DNA of 41,209 nucleotides from Limisphaerales bacterium (GTDB lineage Bacteria > Verrucomicrobiota > Verrucomicrobiia > Limisphaerales > UBA11358): contig PMOA01000044.1 of the NCBI GenBank assembly GCA_003161635.1, positions 1 through 41,209 of the forward strand, given 5' to 3'. Shown piece by piece: positions 1 to 10,417 of the stretch. How positions within the stretch are numbered: position 1 is the first letter of the stretch; every line of letters starts with the position of its first letter. A model generated the notes under the pieces. The model saw only the letters and a program-made list of their open reading frames with translations, searched no databases and was not told where the DNA came from. The position numbers were made by a program, and so were the translations under genes.

Positions 1-63
1 TCCTGTCACCGTGCCGGGCGGCCGCGCTCCCCAGAAAAATTCAAACACCCAAACTACGTTTAA

Positions 64-1020
64 TCATAGAAGTTGTTCGCTGCGCAGAAATTTCAGTGCT
101 TCGCGAAAATCCTTCGGTAATGGTGCTTCAAAACACATTTCCTTTTCCGTGCGCGGATGGATGAATGAAAGCTCGCGCGCGTGTAGCATCACGCGTGGCG
201 GTTCGTAGCCGGTCAATTCGGTGAGCTTTTTGTTTTGCCGCGCGCCGTAGGTTTCATCGCCTGCCAACGGATGGCCGAGAAATTGAAAATGCACGCGGAT
301 CTGATGCGTGCGGCCCGTGTGGATTTGTGCCTCGACGAACGTGGCCGAGTTTAATTTTTCCAGCACGCGGTAACTCGTGTGCGCGGCGCGGCCGGAATCG
401 TCATCGCGCACGGCCATCCGTTTGCGATGCGACGGATGCCGGGCGATGGCGGCGCGGATTTCGCCGGATTCGCGCGCGAGTTCGCCGCACACAATCGCAT
501 TGTAAATTTTTTCAACCTGCCGTTTTGCGAACTGCGCCGAAAGCGCGAGGTGTGTTTCGTCGTTTTTGGCGACAACCAGGCAGCCGCTGGTTTCCTTGTC
601 GAGCCGGTGCACGATGCCGGGCCGCGCGACGCCGCCGATGCCGCTGAGCGAGCCCCGGCAGTGGTGGAGCAGGGCGTTGACGAGAGTATGTTCCTCGTGT
701 CCGGCGGCGGGATGCACGACGAGTCCGGCGGGTTTGTTCAACACGAGCAGCGATTGGTCCTCAAAAAGAATGTCGAGCGGGATTTCCTCCGGTTGTGCTT
801 CGGCGGGTTTTGCCTCCGGCCAATGGACTTCAATTTGTTCGCCGGCGCGCGGGCTATGCGTGGGTTTGACCGTGTGACCATTGACGCGGATATGGCCTTG
901 TTCAATCAGCCGTTGCAACGCGCCGCGCGAGGCGGCGGGAAATTTTTCACGCAAATAGGTGTCCAGCCGCCCGGACGGGAGCGATTTTTCGACAGTGAAT
1001 TTTTCCGTGCGCACGGACAT
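64..1020 (-). CDS. RluA-family (RluD-like) 23S rRNA pseudouridine synthase
   Basis: 318-aa ORF; N-terminal S4-like region; HRLDKETSG catalytic motif and HTGRTHQIRVH motif. Confidence 0.93.
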   Translation of the reverse strand: MSVRTEKFTVEKSLPSGRLDTYLREKFPAASRGALQRLIEQGHIRVNGHTVKPTHSPRAGEQIEVHWPEAKPAEAQPEEIPLDILFEDQSLLVLNKPAGLVVHPAAGHEEHTLVNALLHHCRGSLSGIGGVARPGIVHRLDKETSGCLVVAKNDETHLALSAQFAKRQVEKIYNAIVCGELARESGEIRAAIARHPSHRKRMAVRDDDSGRAAHTSYRVLEKLNSATFVEAQIHTGRTHQIRVHFQFLGHPLAGDETYGARQNKKLTELTGYEPPRVMLHARELSFIHPRTEKEMCFEAPLPKDFREALKFLRSEQLL

Positions 1021-1026
1021 GGCGCA

Positions 1027-1596
1027 TTAATTGGCCGCAGGCTTGGGTGTGTGCTCGGTTTTCCAGGTGATGAGAAAAATCAGCCCGACGCCGGTGCAAA
1101 TGGCGGTGTCGGCGACGTTGAAGGCGGGAAAATCAATGACGCGGCCGCCGCGTTGTTGCAGGTAAAAATAAAGAAAATCCACGACCGCGTGGCGGCTGGG
1201 CAGCAGACGATCGGTGAGGTTGCCGGCGATGCCGCCGAAAATCAGGCCGAAGGCAATCTGGCCGGAGAGCGTGTGCGAACTGAAGTGGTGGCGCGTGAGA
1301 AACAGCGCGATGAGCGCGAACAGGGCGACCAGGGCGAGCGCGGCGTTGTTGCCGCTGAAGAGACTCCACGCCGCGCCGGTGTTGCCCCAGTGGACCAGTT
1401 TGAAGAAACCGGGAATGACCGTCTTTTCGTCGCTTAGGTCGAGGTTGTGCAGCACCAGCCATTTGGTGAATTGGTCGAGCGCGAACACCACCAGCGCGAG
1501 CGCGGCGATGCCACGGTTTGATTTCTGAAAAATGGTTGGGGCGGCGGCCATGACAAACTTGTGCGGTAATTTAGCCGATTGCCAAAAATTAACCAC
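1027..1596 (-). CDS. lspA: Lipoprotein signal peptidase (signal peptidase II); start may be the internal Met at about 1551
   Basis: Multi-TM ORF with GGIAGNLTDRLL and HAVVDFLYFY...FNVADTAICTG, typical LspA aspartate motifs. Confidence 0.93.
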   Translation of the reverse strand: MVNFWQSAKLPHKFVMAAAPTIFQKSNRGIAALALVVFALDQFTKWLVLHNLDLSDEKTVIPGFFKLVHWGNTGAAWSLFSGNNAALALVALFALIALFLTRHHFSSHTLSGQIAFGLIFGGIAGNLTDRLLPSRHAVVDFLYFYLQQRGGRVIDFPAFNVADTAICTGVGLIFLITWKTEHTPKPAAN

Positions 1597-1687
1597 GAAA
1601 ATTCCCGGCCAGACAAGCGAGTAGCAACACCCATCCGGCCCGGAATTTCCCTTTTCCCTTTACGCGGCGAAGGGCTACGATGCGCGC

Positions 1688-2173
1688 ATGGCGCTCGTGC
1701 GCATTTTGGTGGACGGCTACAGCCTGCTGCACAACTGGCCGGAACTGGCTCCCGGTCAGCCGCGGCATTCGGCCCGCGCGCGCGAGGAATTGGTTCATGT
1801 GCTCACGCGCTATCACGACGCGACGGGCACGCCGGTCACAATTTTCTTCGACGGTTCCGGCGCGCCGGTGGGAACGCCGGCGCACGAATCGAATCCGGCG
1901 GTTGAAGTTTTATTTTCGCGCGCGGGTCAGACCGCCGATGACATGATTGAGCGCGCGGCGCACCGGTTCAGCGCCTATGGTGAAGCGCTGGCGGTCACGG
2001 ACGATGTTGCTGAGCGCGACACGGTCACGGGTGTGGGCGGCCTCGCGTCCAGTTGCGCGAATTTTATTCGCATGATTGAGAGCGCATTGACAGAATTGCA
2101 GGATGAGTTGCGAAATTACAACCGCGTGGAACGGAATCGTTTCAACCGGAAACACGAGCGCGATTTGAAATGA
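1688..2173 (+). CDS. YacP/NYN-domain putative RNA-binding/endonuclease protein
   Basis: ILVDGYSLLHNWPEL, ARAREELVHVLTRYH, TADDMIERAA, VTDDVAERDTVTGVGG fit the YacP/NYN family. Confidence 0.85.
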   Translation: MALVRILVDGYSLLHNWPELAPGQPRHSARAREELVHVLTRYHDATGTPVTIFFDGSGAPVGTPAHESNPAVEVLFSRAGQTADDMIERAAHRFSAYGEALAVTDDVAERDTVTGVGGLASSCANFIRMIESALTELQDELRNYNRVERNRFNRKHERDLK

Positions 2174-3333
2174 ATACACGAACACACCGGAATCGAATTG
2201 TCCACCCCGCGTTGATTCTCACGGCGCTGTTCGCCGGGGCTTTTTTGGCTCCGGGGTTGCGGGCGCAACCGGCGGCGCAGAAAGTGGACAGCCGTATTCT
2301 GCTCATTTTTGACACGTCGTCGGACATGAAGCGGCGCTTGCCGGCGGTGCAAAAGGCGCTCAATGACATGCTGGCGACCAGCCTGAGCGGGCAGTTGCAT
2401 CCGGGCGACACCATTGGCGTACGGACGTTCGACCAGGATTTACACGCGGGGCAGTTTCCACTGCTACACTGGGAGCCGGACAACGCGGTAATGATTACGT
2501 CGAACATCACCGCGTTCGTCGGCAAACAGCATTACACAAAAACAACGAGATTTGATGCATTGCTGCCGTTGCTGAATCAAGTCGTGGGGGGTTCCGAGCG
2601 GTTGACGGTGCTGATTTTCTGCGACGGCAAAGGAGAAATCCACGGAACACCCTACGACGTTGGGATCAATCAAATTTTCCAGCAACGTCAGAGCGAACGG
2701 GAGAAGGCGCGGTTGCCAATCGTCATCGGGTTGCGCTCGCAACGCGGCCAATACACCGGTTGCATGGTGAGTTTTCCGCCCCAGCCGGTGAGCCTTCCCC
2801 AGTTCCCGCCGTTGCCGCCGCCGCCTGCGCCGCCGGCTCCAACGCCCGCACCGCCGCCACCCGTGAGGTCCGTTGCAGTTCCGTCGCTTATTATTGTTGG
2901 CACAACCATCACCAATCGTGTGCCGCCGCCCGCGCCGAAACCGGTGCTGACCAATCCGCCGCCGATGGTCATAACATCAACGCCCGCACCCGTGGTTACC
3001 AACGAGGTGAAACCACCGGACGAGGTGCCATTGATGCAAACCAGCGCCGTTCCCGCTCAACCCGAAATCGCCGCTGTGCCACTGTCAACGACGAATGCCA
3101 TCGCCCCGCCGCCGGAAAGTTCCAAGACCGGCCATAAAGGTGCTTTGGCCGTTGGCGCGGCATTTCTGGCGGGGGTGGGCGGTCTGACGGTTTTCATGCT
3201 GCGTCGCGCGCGCAAAGCCGACCACGCCAGCCTCATCACGCGCGCGATGAACGAGGACAAAGACACGGGCAAGCACGAGGAAAAGCACGGGGAAAAGAAA
3301 GAGGACAAAAAATTTCCGCCGCCGATGACTTGA
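2170..3333 (+). CDS. VWA-like membrane-anchored protein with Pro-rich linker and C-terminal TM segment
   Basis: ATGA overlap with upstream gene; signal peptide; ILLIFDTSSDM MIDAS-like motif; P-rich linker; TM then KE-rich tail. Confidence 0.65.
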   Translation: MNTRTHRNRIVHPALILTALFAGAFLAPGLRAQPAAQKVDSRILLIFDTSSDMKRRLPAVQKALNDMLATSLSGQLHPGDTIGVRTFDQDLHAGQFPLLHWEPDNAVMITSNITAFVGKQHYTKTTRFDALLPLLNQVVGGSERLTVLIFCDGKGEIHGTPYDVGINQIFQQRQSEREKARLPIVIGLRSQRGQYTGCMVSFPPQPVSLPQFPPLPPPPAPPAPTPAPPPPVRSVAVPSLIIVGTTITNRVPPPAPKPVLTNPPPMVITSTPAPVVTNEVKPPDEVPLMQTSAVPAQPEIAAVPLSTTNAIAPPPESSKTGHKGALAVGAAFLAGVGGLTVFMLRRARKADHASLITRAMNEDKDTGKHEEKHGEKKEDKKFPPPMT

Positions 3334-3387
3334 AATGTCCAATTCCGCGCGTGACTTTTGGCCGCGGATCTGGAAAATTTCACGCCC

Positions 3388-4005
3388 ATGAAAACATTTA
3401 ACCTGATTTGGGCCATCGTCTTTGCCGCTGGAATGGTGACGGCTTTGGCTGACGAAACCAAAACGAACACCCCAACCACCGCAACCATGAGCACTCCCGC
3501 AAACACCAACGAAGTCGCCGTCATCAACACCACCGAAGGCGAAATGGTCATCGAATTCTGGCCGGATGTCGCGCCCAAGACCGTCGAAAATTTCAAAACA
3601 CTCGCCAAAAAAGGCTTTTATGACGGCACCTGTTTTCACCGCGTCATCAAAGGTTTCATGATTCAAGGCGGCGATCCGCTCACGAAAGATGCGAGCAAGG
3701 AAGATACGTGGGGCACGGGCGGGCCAGGCTACCAAATCAAGGCCGAGTTCAATGACCGCTCGCACGTTCGCGGCGTCATTTCCATGGCGCGTTCGAACAA
3801 TCCCGATTCCGCCGGCAGCCAGTTTTTCATCTGTCATGGCGCCCCGACCTTTCTCGATCATCAATACACCACGTTCGGCAAGCTGATCAAAGGCGACGAC
3901 GTTTTGGAAAAAATCGGTACCACGCCCACGCATCCGCAGGACCGCCCCGACAAACGCATGGGCATTATCAGCATCAAAATCGTTCCGCGCGACGCGGTGA
4001 AGTGA
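3388..4005 (+). CDS. Secreted cyclophilin-type peptidylprolyl isomerase
   Basis: FHRVIKGFMIQGGDP, FNDRSHVRGVISMARSNNPDSAGSQFFI motifs; signal peptide; start chosen at in-frame ATG 3388. Confidence 0.92.
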   Translation: MKTFNLIWAIVFAAGMVTALADETKTNTPTTATMSTPANTNEVAVINTTEGEMVIEFWPDVAPKTVENFKTLAKKGFYDGTCFHRVIKGFMIQGGDPLTKDASKEDTWGTGGPGYQIKAEFNDRSHVRGVISMARSNNPDSAGSQFFICHGAPTFLDHQYTTFGKLIKGDDVLEKIGTTPTHPQDRPDKRMGIISIKIVPRDAVK

Positions 4006-4009
4006 TTTG

Positions 4010-4047
4010 TGGCAGGGCCGTGCTGCAGCGCGCCCTTGCCATTTTTT
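4010..4047 (+). terminator. Probable Rho-independent terminator downstream of the cyclophilin gene
   Basis: GGCAGGGC...GCCCTTGCC imperfect stem around GCTGCAGC followed by a T-run (TTTTTTT). Confidence 0.5.
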
Positions 4048-4203
4048 TGTTTACGGATTCCGCCTTCATCAAATTTTGGCGCGCCAGTGGCTGCTGCGAA
4101 CCAAACCAGCTCCCACGAACCTGATTCGACATCAGGCAGCCGTCAGTTTTAGCTTGTGCCTCCGTCCGAAACCGCCTAAAGGCCGGGACGAAAAAATAAA
4201 TTC

Positions 4204-5334
4204 ATGACAAAGCAACTTCAAACCATCGCCCGCAAACACGGCACGCCGGTGGTGGTGATTGACCATGACATCATCCGGAAGAATTATGCCGGGTTCAAAA
4301 AGCATCTGCCCAAGGTGCAGTGCTACTTCGCCGTGAAGGCGAATCCCGCGCCGGAAATCGTGCGGACGCTATACAAAACCGGCGCGAGCTTCGACGTGGC
4401 GTCGCTGCCGGAGTTCATGCTCGTCTATGACAACATCAAGCGTCTTCCGCCGAAGCAGCAGCAGGACTTCATCTGGGACAAAATCATTTACGCGAACCCG
4501 ACGAAGCCGAAGGAAACGCTGCTGGCGCTCGACCAATACAAGCCGCTGGTCACCTACGACAACCTGAACGAGCTGAAGAAAATCAGACAATTCGCGCCGC
4601 ATGCCGGCGTGGTGCTGCGCCTGCGCGTGGACAACACCGGCTCGCAATGCGAACTCTCCTCCAAGTTCGGCTGCGCCACCGGCGAAGCGGTGGATTTGAT
4701 CAAGACGGCGTTTGCGATGGGATTGGTTGTGGAAGGGCTGAGTTTTCATGTCGGCAGCCAGTGCACCAATTTCCAAAACTTCGTCCAGGCGCTCAACGCC
4801 GCCGCCGCCGTGATGCGCGAATCAAAGTCGCGCGGCCACGAAATCAAGATTCTCGACATCGGCGGCGGCTTTCCCGCGCCTTACAACAAACACGTCCGGC
4901 CGTTCCGCGAACTGGCGCGCGTCATCAACGCCGAGATTGACCGGCTGTTTGCCCCCAACATTCAGATTCTCGCCGAGCCGGGGCGATTTCTCGTGGCCAC
5001 AGCGGCGACATCCGTGGCGCGCATCATCGGCAAGGCCGTGCGCGACGGCAAACCGTGTTACTACATTGACGACAGCGTCTATCACACGTTCAGCGGCATC
5101 ATCTTCGACCACTGCCAGTATCACCTGAAGGCGTTCAAGAAGGGCAAAACGGACATTTGCGCCGTGTTCGGCCAGACCTGCGACGGGCTGGACACCATTT
5201 CACAATCCGAGGAACTGCCGGACCTGGAAATTGAAGACCTGGTTTATGCGGAAAACATCGGCGCCTACAGCAATGCCTCCGCGACGTGGTTCAACGGTTT
5301 TCCGCCGGCGAAAGTGGTTCATATCAACGAGTAA
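4204..5334 (+). CDS. Fold-type III PLP-dependent amino acid decarboxylase (ornithine/lysine decarboxylase family)
   Basis: YFAVKANPAPEI (PLP lysine), FHVGSQC, LDIGGGFPAPY, AEPGRFLVA, GQTCDGLDT motifs. Confidence 0.92.
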   Translation: MTKQLQTIARKHGTPVVVIDHDIIRKNYAGFKKHLPKVQCYFAVKANPAPEIVRTLYKTGASFDVASLPEFMLVYDNIKRLPPKQQQDFIWDKIIYANPTKPKETLLALDQYKPLVTYDNLNELKKIRQFAPHAGVVLRLRVDNTGSQCELSSKFGCATGEAVDLIKTAFAMGLVVEGLSFHVGSQCTNFQNFVQALNAAAAVMRESKSRGHEIKILDIGGGFPAPYNKHVRPFRELARVINAEIDRLFAPNIQILAEPGRFLVATAATSVARIIGKAVRDGKPCYYIDDSVYHTFSGIIFDHCQYHLKAFKKGKTDICAVFGQTCDGLDTISQSEELPDLEIEDLVYAENIGAYSNASATWFNGFPPAKVVHINE

Positions 5335-5435
5335 CACCGACCGGTCGCTGGCGTCGGCACAAAATTCAGACACCTTCTTTGAACAGAATCAGTCTGACAA
5401 TTGTAGAATACGAACAGCGAGTCCAAAAAAATGCT

Positions 5436-6488
5436 ATGTGGCAGACTAAAAATGTGTTTCTCGGTCTCGCAGTGCCAGCGTTAATCAGCATCGCGTTCAC
5501 GGGCGAGCGATCACTTGCGGCGAGCTTTGTCTACACCAATTTTGATTCGACGGCGGGACTTATTCTAAAGGAACACGCACGTTCGCTCGATGGGAAATTG
5601 AGACTTTCACCCGCGATAGCTGGCTTGGGATTGGGTGGCGCGTGGCTGAATGCGAAACAGCCAGTCAAGGACGGTTTTGACACAACGTTCCAAATTCAAA
5701 TCACCGAGAAACATTGTTCCGGCGCGGATGGCTTGGCGTTCGTAATTCAAAGCACCCCAGAACCCGCCTTGGGACAAACCGGCCAAGGTCTCGGATATGG
5801 AGGAGTCACGAATCAGTTCGTGATCCACTTTGATAACTATCATTGGGGAGATCATCCTACGGCAGGCAGGTATGATGAGATTGCGGTGCTGACGGCTTCT
5901 GCTCCAACCCAGCCGTTATATAATATCGTCGCCAACATCATCGCATCGGCAAACAAGCAGGTCGTATATTCCGACGGAGCGGTGCATACGGTCAGAATCT
6001 TGTATATTCCCGGCAACCTGCAAGTGTTTCTGAACGATCTGGAAAATCCCTTGATGACAGTATTTGTCAATCTAGCCAGGGTCATGGATTTGGATAATGG
6101 CCGCGCTTGGGTGGGTTTTACAGCCGCATCAGGTGCGGATTGGCAGAACTATGATTTGGTCAGTTGGGCGTTTGATTCATCCGAGGATACAATTTCAAAT
6201 GAAGCGCGCCTAACGCCTTCCACTTCGCCGCAAATACAAATTGTCAACCCAAGGCCATCTCCTGCGCAGGTTTATTTAGGAAAAAGCACGCAAGTCTCTC
6301 CTGCAACACCGCTCCCCGTTGACCCTTTTTTGGGTTATGCCTTGCCCGGCGACATTGGCCTCACACATCAGATTGAGGCTTCAACCAACCTAGTCCAATG
6401 GATTCCGCTTACGAACGCTTCTTATTATTTCCGCGATCGGGAATCAACGAATTACCCCCAGCGATTCTACCGCTTTCAGAAAAATTGA
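5436..6488 (+). CDS. Secreted L-type lectin-like domain protein
   Basis: Signal peptide after ATG 5436; GADGLAFVIQ...LGQTGQGLGYGG...FVIHFDNYHWGD resembles legume-lectin-like domains; C-term ends QRFYRFQKN. Confidence 0.65.
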   Translation: MWQTKNVFLGLAVPALISIAFTGERSLAASFVYTNFDSTAGLILKEHARSLDGKLRLSPAIAGLGLGGAWLNAKQPVKDGFDTTFQIQITEKHCSGADGLAFVIQSTPEPALGQTGQGLGYGGVTNQFVIHFDNYHWGDHPTAGRYDEIAVLTASAPTQPLYNIVANIIASANKQVVYSDGAVHTVRILYIPGNLQVFLNDLENPLMTVFVNLARVMDLDNGRAWVGFTAASGADWQNYDLVSWAFDSSEDTISNEARLTPSTSPQIQIVNPRPSPAQVYLGKSTQVSPATPLPVDPFLGYALPGDIGLTHQIEASTNLVQWIPLTNASYYFRDRESTNYPQRFYRFQKN

Positions 6489-6536
6489 CAGTGCGAGATT
6501 GAATTCTTGTCCGTTTCGCGCCATGCTCAATTGAAT

Positions 6537-7544
6537 ATGCAGCCCAATGATTTTTCCGATGCGCGGGTGCTCGTCACCGGCGGCGCGGGCTTTATCGGCA
6601 GCGCGCTGGTCTGGGCGCTGAACCGCCGCGGCTGCGAACGCATTGTCGTTTGCGACCGCCTCGGCACGGATGAAAAATGGCGCAACCTCACGCCGCTGCG
6701 CTTCGCCGATTACGTCGAGGCCGACGATCTGCTCCCGCGGTTGCAAAGCGGCGCATTGGGCAAATTTGACCTGGTGCTGCACATGGGGGCCTGCTCGTCC
6801 ACCACCGAGACCGACGCCAGTTTTCTCATCCGCAACAATTACGAATTCACCAGGGACCTCGCCGCCTGGGCGCTCGGGCAAAAAACGCGTTTTATCTATG
6901 CGTCGTCTGCCTCGACTTATGGCGACGGCTCGGCCGGCATGAATGACGATGATAGCAAACTGGACAAGTTGCGTCCGTTGAACATGTATGGCTATTCGAA
7001 ACACCTCTTTGATTTGCACGCCAAACGGGCGGGTTTTTTAAACCAAATCGCCGGCTTGAAATACTTCAACGTCTTCGGCCCGAACGAAGACCACAAAGGC
7101 GACATGCGGTCGCTCGTCCACAAATCCACGGCGCAGGTGCAGGCCGATGGCGTCATCCGGCTGTTCAAGAGTTACCGCTCCGATTTTCGCGACGGTGAAC
7201 AAAAGCGCGATTTTCTTTACGTCAAGGACGCCGTCGCCATGACGCTGCATCTAGCCACAACCCCGAAGGCCAATGGACTTTTCAACATCGGCGGCGGCCA
7301 GGCGCGGACATGGCTGGACCTGGCCCGTGCGGTTTTTGCCGCGTTGAAACGCAAGCCGAAGATTGAATTCATTGAAATGCCGGAAGCCATCCGCGACAAA
7401 TACCAGTATTTCACGGAAGCGAACCTGTCTCGGCTGCGTGCCGCCGGTTACACCGCGCCCGTCACGTCGCTGGAAGACGCCGTGAGCGACTACGTCCGCA
7501 ATTATCTTGTGCCGGACCAGCGGCTCGATCCGGCTGTGGCGTAA
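6537..7544 (+). CDS. hldD: ADP-L-glycero-D-manno-heptose 6-epimerase
   Basis: VLVTGGAGFIGSAL Rossmann motif, MGACSSTTETD, YASSASTYGDG, MYGYSKHLFD, FNVFGPNEDHKGDMRS are characteristic. Confidence 0.9.
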   Translation: MQPNDFSDARVLVTGGAGFIGSALVWALNRRGCERIVVCDRLGTDEKWRNLTPLRFADYVEADDLLPRLQSGALGKFDLVLHMGACSSTTETDASFLIRNNYEFTRDLAAWALGQKTRFIYASSASTYGDGSAGMNDDDSKLDKLRPLNMYGYSKHLFDLHAKRAGFLNQIAGLKYFNVFGPNEDHKGDMRSLVHKSTAQVQADGVIRLFKSYRSDFRDGEQKRDFLYVKDAVAMTLHLATTPKANGLFNIGGGQARTWLDLARAVFAALKRKPKIEFIEMPEAIRDKYQYFTEANLSRLRAAGYTAPVTSLEDAVSDYVRNYLVPDQRLDPAVA

Positions 7545-7607
7545 ACAGAAATATTCACCGCCATGCAACTTGCCAGCGGCCGGGCTTTATTGTCATTTTA
7601 AACGGGA

Positions 7608-10289
7608 GTGAAATTGAAAATTTCCATCCACTGCCTGCTGGCTGCCTTCGCCCTGACGGCGGCGCGAGCGGCCGCTTCACTGGAAAATTTCGGCGCGACA
7701 ACTGAAGTTGTTGGCCGCAACCCCAACGGTCTTGTCACGTCGGTCAACCAGCTCGTCACGCCGGCCGGAACTTTGGTCGAACTTCCAAACATGCGGCCGC
7801 TGGCGCTGGCGCTGAGTCCCGATGGCAAACGGCTCGTGACCGCCGGACTGACGCACGAATTGGTCGTGGTTGACCCGGCAACCGGGAAAATTTTGCAACA
7901 CGTTCCGCTTCCATCGGACACAGCGCAGGAGCCGGCACCGGTTTCCACCGAAATTATTTCACCGGACGGCAAGGCGCAAATCAGTTTCACCGGTCTTGTC
8001 TTTTCGCCGGACGGCTCGCGGATTTACATGGCGAACGTCAACGGCGACATCAAGGTCTTCACGGTCCAGCCGGACCACAAAATCGCTCCGTTGTTTTCCA
8101 TTCCGCTGCCGCCGGCCAACCGGCCGGGTCACATCAATGAAATCCCCGCCGGCATCGCCGTTTCACCGGATGGCAAAAAAATTTACGTTGCGCTCAATCT
8201 TTCCAACCGCCTGGCCGAACTGGACGCCGCAACCGGCCGCGTGTTGCGGATGTGGGACGTGGGTGTCGCACCCTTTGACGTCAAACTCGCCGGTCACAGG
8301 ATTTACGTGAGCAACTGGGGCGGCCGGCGGCCCGACGCGAACAGCGCCACCGGCCCGGCTGGACGCGGCACGCTCGTGCGGGTTGATTCCCGCTCCATCG
8401 CCAGCGAAGGCTCGGTTTCCATTATTGAATTAAATACAAACATCGAACATCGAACTTCGAACATCGAACTTCGAACTGGTTTGCATGCCGGCGCGCTCGC
8501 GCTTTCACCGGGCGGACGCTGGCTTGTCGTCGCCAACGCGGGCAGCGACACGTTGAATGTCATTGACACACACACCGACCAAATCGTCGAAACGATTTGC
8601 GCCCGGCAGAATCCCGGCGATTTGTTCGGCGCGCAGCCGAACGCGCTGGCGTTCGACAAATCAGGCAAAACCCTTTTTGTCTGCAACGGCACGCAAAACG
8701 CCGTCGCGGTTTTTCAGTTCAAACCGGGGGCATCGAAGCTGCTCGGCCTGATTCCTGTCGGCTGGTTTCCCGGCGCGATTGTGCAGGACGGGAAACGTCA
8801 TGCGATTTACGTGGCGAACATCAAAAATCTCGGCCCCGGGCGGCTGGGCAAGACCGGTCAAACGGAATTCAACACGAAGCAATACCACGGTTCGCTCTCA
8901 CTTGTGCCCGTGCCGTCGGCGAAAGAGCTGGCGGCGTTCACGCAAACCGCCCTGGCCAACTTGCGTTATCCGCTGCTGGCGCAGGCGAAATTGCCGGCGC
9001 GCGAAAACCGGTCCGCCCAGCCCGTTCCCGAACGTGTCGGCGAGCCGGGCGTGTTCCAGCACGTCATTTACATCATCAAGGAGAACCGTTCTTACGACCA
9101 GATTCTCGGCGACGTGCAGGAAGGCAACGGCGACGCCGGCCTCTGCACCTTCGGCGCGCGCGTCACGCCGAACCAGCACAAGCTCGTCCGCGAATTCGCG
9201 CTGCTGGACAACACCTATTGCTGCGGCATCTTGAGCGCCGACGGCCACAACTGGACCGACAGCGGCATCGCGAACGATTATGTGGAGCGTTCGTTCGCCG
9301 GCTGGCCGCGCAGCTATCCCAGCGGCGGCAGCGACCTGGACACGGCGGACGCGCTGGCCTATTCGCCGGCGGGTTTCATCTGGAACGACGCGCTCGCACA
9401 CGGCCGGACGGTCTGCGACTTCGGCGAGTTCACCTCCGACAAAAAACAATGGAAGGACCCTGCGCGCAAAGGCAAACCGGGCTTCCTCGATTGTTACCGC
9501 GACTTTATAAACGGCGCGGACGAAATCGCGTTGACGGACGAACCGGACATCGAGGCGTTGCGGCCTTACATCGTGACGAACACGGTTGGCTGGGATCTGG
9601 ATGTGCCGGATGTTTTCCGCGCCGCGCAATTTATCAAGGAACTGAAGCAATCCGAACAAACGGGCAATTTCCCCAATCTCGTCATCCTCTGGCTGCCCAA
9701 CGATCACACCAGCGGAACGAAATTCGGTTCGCCCAGGCCCGAAGCGCAGGTGGCGGACAACGATCTTGCGTTCGGACAAATTGTCGAAGCCGTCAGCCAC
9801 AGCCGGTTCTGGACGAACACGTGCATTTTTGCAATCGAAGATGATCCGCAAAGCGGGTGGGACCATGTGAGCGGCTACCGCACGACGGCTTATGTCGTCA
9901 GCCCTTACACGAAGCGCAGACAGGTTGTGAGCACGCAATACAACCAGACCAGCCTGCTGCGCACGATGGAACTCATGCTCGGCCTGCCGCCGATGAACCA
10001 GATGGATGCGACGGCGACTCCGATGTTCGATTGCTTCACCAACACGCCGGACTTCACCGCGTTCACCGCCGTGACCAACAACGTGCCGCTCGACGAGATG
10101 AACCCGCCGCCCAAACTCATTTCCGACCCGCGGCTGCGCAAGGACGCCTATGTTTCTGCGAAATTACCGCTCGAAAAGGAAGATCAATGCCCGGAAGATT
10201 TGTTCAACCACATCCTCTGGCGGGCGATGAAAGGTTCGCAAACGCCGTATCCGGCGTGGGCGGTGAAAGCGGTGGAAGACAACGATTGA
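7608..10289 (+). CDS. YncE-like beta-propeller fused to phosphoesterase/alkaline-phosphatase-superfamily domain (start 7608 GTG or nearby TTG 7614)
   Basis: N-terminal repeats with LALSPDGKRLVTAG/VFSPDGSRIYMANV; C-terminal HVIYIIKENRSYDQILGD and VILWLPNDHTSGT...IFAIEDDPQSGWDHV. Confidence 0.88.
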   Translation: MKLKISIHCLLAAFALTAARAAASLENFGATTEVVGRNPNGLVTSVNQLVTPAGTLVELPNMRPLALALSPDGKRLVTAGLTHELVVVDPATGKILQHVPLPSDTAQEPAPVSTEIISPDGKAQISFTGLVFSPDGSRIYMANVNGDIKVFTVQPDHKIAPLFSIPLPPANRPGHINEIPAGIAVSPDGKKIYVALNLSNRLAELDAATGRVLRMWDVGVAPFDVKLAGHRIYVSNWGGRRPDANSATGPAGRGTLVRVDSRSIASEGSVSIIELNTNIEHRTSNIELRTGLHAGALALSPGGRWLVVANAGSDTLNVIDTHTDQIVETICARQNPGDLFGAQPNALAFDKSGKTLFVCNGTQNAVAVFQFKPGASKLLGLIPVGWFPGAIVQDGKRHAIYVANIKNLGPGRLGKTGQTEFNTKQYHGSLSLVPVPSAKELAAFTQTALANLRYPLLAQAKLPARENRSAQPVPERVGEPGVFQHVIYIIKENRSYDQILGDVQEGNGDAGLCTFGARVTPNQHKLVREFALLDNTYCCGILSADGHNWTDSGIANDYVERSFAGWPRSYPSGGSDLDTADALAYSPAGFIWNDALAHGRTVCDFGEFTSDKKQWKDPARKGKPGFLDCYRDFINGADEIALTDEPDIEALRPYIVTNTVGWDLDVPDVFRAAQFIKELKQSEQTGNFPNLVILWLPNDHTSGTKFGSPRPEAQVADNDLAFGQIVEAVSHSRFWTNTCIFAIEDDPQSGWDHVSGYRTTAYVVSPYTKRRQVVSTQYNQTSLLRTMELMLGLPPMNQMDATATPMFDCFTNTPDFTAFTAVTNNVPLDEMNPPPKLISDPRLRKDAYVSAKLPLEKEDQCPEDLFNHILWRAMKGSQTPYPAWAVKAVEDND
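8440..8478 (+). repeat. Short tandem element (catcgaa/cttcgaa words) embedded in the CDS
   Basis: ACATCGAACATCGAACTTCGAACATCGAACTTCGAACT encodes NIEHRTSNIELRT. Confidence 0.8.
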
Positions 10290-10417
10290 CCGTGGTTTTG
10301 CCCCAAACAAGTGACTGGAAATTGCCCCCATCAGGCAATTCCCGCCAATCAAAAAAACCAACTTTTCTTGTAACTTTGGCCGGTTTTTGCCTAAGTAATG
10401 GATGAAACCTGACTAAC

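Noticed and set aside
379-1437. 352-aa plus-strand ORF
   Set aside because: Antisense to the RluA-family gene and lspA; composition artefact.
4007-4207. 66-aa ORF downstream of cyclophilin
   Set aside because: Begins within a terminator-like hairpin and poly-T; no coding character.
10319-10340. AATTGCC...GGCAATT palindrome after the YncE-like gene as a terminator
   Set aside because: Short stem and no following T-run; too weak to call.
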